This document shows, piece after piece, positions 8,070-9,748 of a stretch of 9,748 bases of DNA. The notes beneath the pieces were generated by a model that saw only the letters and a program-made list of their open reading frames with translations, searched no databases and was not told the DNA's origin. Position numbers and translations under genes: made by a program. Origin of the DNA: Spirochaetaceae bacterium. Lineage in GTDB: Bacteria > Spirochaetota > Spirochaetia > Treponematales > Breznakiellaceae. Positions within the stretch are counted from its first letter, which is position 1, and the number at the start of each line of letters is the position of its first letter. The stretch is taken from positions 1 through 9,748 of the forward strand of contig JAITCP010000068.1 in the NCBI GenBank assembly GCA_031283025.1, given 5' to 3'.

Positions 8070-8098
8070 TTGATAAACCGGAATAAACATCCTATTAT
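8070..8098 (+). promoter_or_regulatory. Sigma70-type promoter of rpn, probably leaderless
   Basis: TTGATA (8070-8075) and TATTAT (8093-8098) are separated by 17 nt, each matching the consensus in five of six positions. A start 6-7 nt after the -10 box falls on or next to the A of the ATG at 8105. No Shine-Dalgarno sequence precedes that ATG, which fits a leaderless transcript. Confidence 0.65.
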
Positions 8099-8104
8099 TG
8101 AAAC

Positions 8105-9013
8105 ATGGGCGTGAATTCAAAATACAAAGACAGCGTTTTCTCGTTTATATTCAATAATCCCGACACCTTAAGGGAACTGTACTCCGCATTGAAAGGCGTC
8201 AGCCTGCCGCCCGACCTGCCGGTTACAATCAATACCCTGCAGAACGTGTTATTCATGGAACTGATCAACGACATCTCTTTCCAGATAGGGGGAAAATTGG
8301 TTGTTTTAATAGAACACCAAAGCACTATTAACCCCAACATGGCCTTAAGGCTGCTCATGTATATCGCCCGCGTATACGAAAAGATCATCGGAGACAGAGG
8401 CATCTATACCACGCAGTTAATACCGATACCCCGGCCCGAGTTTTTCGTACTGTACAACGGAACCGCCCCCTATCCCGACGAGCAGGTACTACGGCTGTCG
8501 GACGCTTTTGAAAAGCCCGACATACCCGGGCTTTCGGAAAAGGCTGTTCTTGAACTGGAAGTACGGGTACTGAACATCAACGAGGGCCGGAACGGAGCCA
8601 TAGCGCAACGGTGTAGAAAGCTGGCGGAATACAGCGCGTTTATAGGCAAAGTACGCTCTTTCGAGAAGGAGTTGAAGGACAAAGAAGCGGCAATGGAGGC
8701 GGCAATAAGGTACTGCCGCGAGCATGATATACTGAAAGAGTTTCTGGAACAGAATGGTGCGGAGGTAATGAATATGTTAATAACGGAATGGAACACCGAA
8801 GAGGCAAAAGATGTCTGGTATGAAGAAGGCATGGAAAGAGGCCGGGAAGAAGGCCTGGAAAGAGGCATGGAAAGAGGCCGGGAAGAAGGCTTAGGAAAAG
8901 GTATAGAAACAGCAACCGCAAACATTGCCCGTAATGCACTTGCCCAGGGGGCTTCGCCCGATTTTATACAGAAGATCACCGGCCTTTCCACGGAGACTAT
9001 CGCGCAACTGTAA
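8105..9013 (+). CDS. rpn: Rpn-family recombination-promoting nuclease (PD-(D/E)XK, Transposase_31-like), full-length RpnL
   Basis: 302 aa. The N-terminal nuclease domain carries a plausible PD-(D/E)XK core: D56 in NDISF, then E70-H-Q72 after the strand KLVVLI. The E-x-Q form is typical of Rpn proteins. A following segment (FFVLYNGT, then LELEVRVLNIN) is also characteristic. Residues 184-235 are helical and charged. Residues 240-267 are seven four-residue repeats (EEGM-ERGR-EEGL type), and the C-terminus ends in a typical ITGLSTETIAQL. Rpn proteins are DNA endonucleases linked to recombination, and in E. coli to phage defence as toxin-antitoxin pairs. The ATG has no ribosome binding site but lies at the predicted transcript start. 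The gene stands alone, divergent from the lipoprotein operon and directly followed by a giant palindrome. All motifs are intact, so it is probably active. Confidence 0.9.
   Translation: MGVNSKYKDSVFSFIFNNPDTLRELYSALKGVSLPPDLPVTINTLQNVLFMELINDISFQIGGKLVVLIEHQSTINPNMALRLLMYIARVYEKIIGDRGIYTTQLIPIPRPEFFVLYNGTAPYPDEQVLRLSDAFEKPDIPGLSEKAVLELEVRVLNINEGRNGAIAQRCRKLAEYSAFIGKVRSFEKELKDKEAAMEAAIRYCREHDILKEFLEQNGAEVMNMLITEWNTEEAKDVWYEEGMERGREEGLERGMERGREEGLGKGIETATANIARNALAQGASPDFIQKITGLSTETIAQL
8725..8765 (+). promoter_or_regulatory. Internal extended -10 promoter and ribosome binding site for rpnS
   Basis: Inside rpn, TGATATACT (8725-8733) is an extended -10 element, TGN followed by TATACT (five of six matches). 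No good -35 box lies upstream, as is usual for extended -10 promoters. A transcript would begin near 8740 and reach GGAGG at 8761-8765, which is 8 nt before the in-frame ATG at 8774. A second ATG at 8768 is too close to the GGAGG to use it well. Confidence 0.5.
8774..9013 (+). CDS. Predicted intragenic antitoxin RpnS (C-terminal 79 aa of Rpn)
   Basis: In-frame internal gene beginning at Met224 of Rpn and sharing its stop codon. GGAGG at ideal 8-nt spacing and an extended -10 promoter about 40 nt upstream support separate expression; the full-length start has no ribosome binding site at all. The 79-aa product keeps all seven four-residue repeats and the C-terminal helical ITGLS segment but lacks the nuclease core. 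In E. coli, separately translated RpnS proteins bind and block full-length RpnL, and the dimer interface lies in a helix made of four-residue repeats. By analogy this product would act as an antitoxin in the cytoplasm. The sequence signals are seen directly; expression and inhibition are inferred. Confidence 0.55.
   Translation: MLITEWNTEEAKDVWYEEGMERGREEGLERGMERGREEGLGKGIETATANIARNALAQGASPDFIQKITGLSTETIAQL
8822..8905 (+). repeat. Tandem 12-bp (four-residue) repeats within rpn
   Basis: Seven units encode residues 240-267 with Gly at every third position of the unit (EEGM, ERGR, EEGL, ERGM, ERGR, EEGL, GKGI). At DNA level a 27-bp stretch is perfectly repeated at 8828-8854 and 8864-8890, a 36-bp period, which implies a recent duplication and potential for unit-number change by slippage or recombination. 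Every change of 12 bp keeps the frame. Confidence 0.9.
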
Positions 9014-9017
9014 TTTC

Positions 9018-9367
9018 CCCCGCAAATATACCCGCTATCGAACAAACGCTCCGGCCTTTTACCCTTCTTCACCAACAGCCGGGGATCATTGGGGGAAGCG
9101 CACCTACGGCAAATATCACTGAAAAAACGGACGCTTTATTAGTTTTGTTGCATATGGGCGGCGGGAAGAACACTCCTTCAGGCCGCAGAAAAAGCGTCCT
9201 TCAGGGGTAACCTTCCCGCCGCCCACGTGGCAACGTTCCTCTGAAGCGTCCGTTTTTTCAGTGCTTTTACTGCCTGTGCGCTTCCTACTATCCCCCGAAA
9301 CACCCGGCAATTACTGCGGAGGGGTAAAAGGCCGGAGCTTCCGGGTAATGCGGGTATACTGGCGGGG
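9018..9367. repeat. About 350-bp imperfect palindrome immediately after rpn, possible structured RNA or mobile element
   Basis: Two inverted arms (about 9018-9168 and 9212-9367) pair in perfect blocks: 9018-9023 with 9362-9367, 9027-9035 with 9350-9358 (9 bp), 9048-9064 with 9322-9338 (17 bp), 9078-9083 with 9303-9308, 9094-9103 with 9276-9285 (10 bp), 9117-9136 with 9244-9263 (20 bp), 9147-9151 with 9230-9234, and 9155-9168 with 9212-9225 (14 bp). Divergent segments of mostly similar length separate the blocks. The centre (9169-9211) has a direct repeat CCTTCAGG. No target-site duplication or ORF worth calling is present. It could be a MITE-like element, a long hairpin RNA in the rpn 3' region, or two inverted copies of a dispersed repeat. 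Confidence 0.85.
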
Positions 9368-9417
9368 TTAAGAGTGAACATTTACTGATGAGCGTTACAT
9401 TTTTTTACAGCGAATAC

Positions 9418-9525
9418 CACAAAGGGGGAAATGAAGGGGGAGTGGGGAGTACCCACTGTCCAACTGCCTACATTCGTGCCATTCGTTGATGAATTTACTC
9501 CCTTCCTCTTACTTCATTCTTTGTG
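9418..9525. repeat. Imperfect inverted repeat in the intergenic region
   Basis: CACAAAG (9418-9424) and AATGAAG (9430-9436) on the left pair with the contiguous CTTCATTCTTTGTG (9512-9525) on the right, with a 5-nt bulge on the left. GGGAGT (9445-9450) can pair with ACTCCC (9497-9502). The interior includes ATTCGTGCCATTCGT-like sequence reminiscent of dispersed intergenic repeats. No gene lies in it. Confidence 0.5.
9444..9456 (+). repeat. 13-bp direct repeat, copy 2 (downstream of the palindrome)
   Basis: Same 13 bases and orientation as 8034-8046, about 1.4 kb away. In both places the copy follows a G-rich run and is followed within about 12 nt by CTGCC. Confidence 0.45.
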
Positions 9526-9582
9526 TTCCTCCGTGATCTGCGCACTGTCGGTCGCCTAAAGGCTCCCTTGCTTTTATTACAG

Positions 9583-9660
9583 ACAGCGGCATTATGAGCC
9601 TGTAGAAAAACCCATGAAAAAGAGGTTCTCACAGCGGCACGGGAGTCTGTAGGAAAACCC
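9583..9660. repeat. Two degenerate copies of a 31-bp direct repeat, 48-bp period
   Basis: Copy 1 at 9583-9613 and copy 2 at 9631-9660 share ACAGCGGCA at the left and CTGTAG(A/G)AAAACCC at the right, with a divergent middle and a 17-nt spacer. Part of the motif recurs inverted at 9737-9748 (TTTTCCTACAGA), at the window edge. Two copies and a poor middle make a CRISPR array unlikely; a dispersed intergenic repeat is more likely. Confidence 0.6.
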
Positions 9661-9713
9661 TATTTTGGCGATTTTTTGAATTCGTAACTCTTTATATAGT
9701 AAGGAATTATAAA

Positions 9714-9748
9714 ATGTCGGATCCTGAAAAAAGGACTTTTCCTACAGA
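9714..9748 (+). CDS. Possible start of a plus-strand gene, truncated by the window end
   Basis: An ATG at 9714 has AAGGA 8 nt upstream and an AT-rich region with a TATAGT-like hexamer (9695-9700) before it. It is open for the 11 visible codons (MSDPEKRTFPT). The product cannot be identified from so little. Its 3' visible bases overlap an inverted copy of the repeat at 9646-9657. Confidence 0.35.
   Translation, partial: MSDPEKRTFPT

Larger units (their letters stand above)
9014..9713. other. 700-bp non-coding region rich in repeats
   Basis: No ORF here has a credible start, ribosome binding site or recognisable protein. The content is the giant palindrome (9018-9367), the inverted repeat at 9418-9525, a small GCCT/AGGC hairpin around 9553-9562, and the direct repeats at 9583-9660. 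No T-run follows any hairpin in a way that marks a clear rpn terminator. Confidence 0.6.

Noticed and set aside
8470..9075. 201-aa minus-strand ORF antisense to rpn
   Set aside because: Low-complexity Ser/Arg/Pro content mirrors the repeats of rpn on the other strand; no ribosome binding site or recognisable domain.
9116..9310. 64-aa minus-strand ORF within the giant palindrome
   Set aside because: No ribosome binding site and no protein-like pattern; it arises from the palindromic DNA.
9018..9367. Integron attC site or retron msr-msd
   Set aside because: Too long for a typical attC and without its core sites; no integrase or reverse transcriptase is nearby.
9583..9660. CRISPR array
   Set aside because: Only two copies with a divergent middle and a 17-nt spacer, and no cas genes in the window.

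Overview
The window reads as spirochaete chromosome, most likely a gut Treponema. This is inferred from the type of genes: large lipoproteins built from Ig-like, YDG and InlB-type repeats, a MalT-type LuxR ATPase regulator, a small outer-membrane barrel and a repeat-bearing Rpn nuclease. No marker gene fixes the taxonomy. No tRNA, rRNA, CRISPR array or conventional insertion sequence is visible.

Minus strand, 7795 down to 662: an apparent three-gene operon. A 152-aa exported barrel-like protein is followed after 15 nt by a 1018-aa multidomain lipoprotein with no catalytic domain. After a further 36 nt comes a 1188-aa lipoprotein carrying a glycoside hydrolase family 8 (GH8) domain. The two lipoproteins are paralogues on one scaffold (signal, Ig-like, Big2-like, FN3-like, CBM-like, X2-like, C-terminal beta domain). 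They differ by domain cassettes: InlB-type and two YDG domains in the first, GH8 in the second. Together they look like a surface system that binds and cuts xylan or beta-glucan. Downstream on the same strand, positions 395 to 1 hold the N-terminus of a MalT/LuxR-type ATPase regulator. It has its own strong promoter, an operator-like palindrome over the start site, a leader hairpin and a G8/C8 tract touching the -35 box.

Plus strand, 8105 to 9013: an Rpn-family PD-(D/E)XK nuclease with an unusual expression layout. A near-consensus promoter places the transcript start on or next to the ATG, so the full-length protein is probably made from a leaderless mRNA. Inside the gene there is an extended -10 promoter, a GGAGG ribosome binding site and an in-frame ATG. 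These would produce a separate 79-aa C-terminal protein containing four-residue repeats. This matches the RpnL/RpnS gene-within-gene toxin-antitoxin arrangement reported for E. coli Rpn proteins.

Five nt after the Rpn stop codon begins an imperfect palindrome of about 350 bp (9018-9367). It consists of perfect helices separated mostly by internal loops of similar length on both sides, and no gene explains it. Further short inverted and direct repeats fill 9418-9748. A 13-bp sequence occurs on both sides of the rpn plus palindrome unit. The start of another plus-strand gene may lie at 9714. The most interesting part of the window is the unit 7995-9456: Rpn, its intragenic partner and the adjacent giant palindrome.
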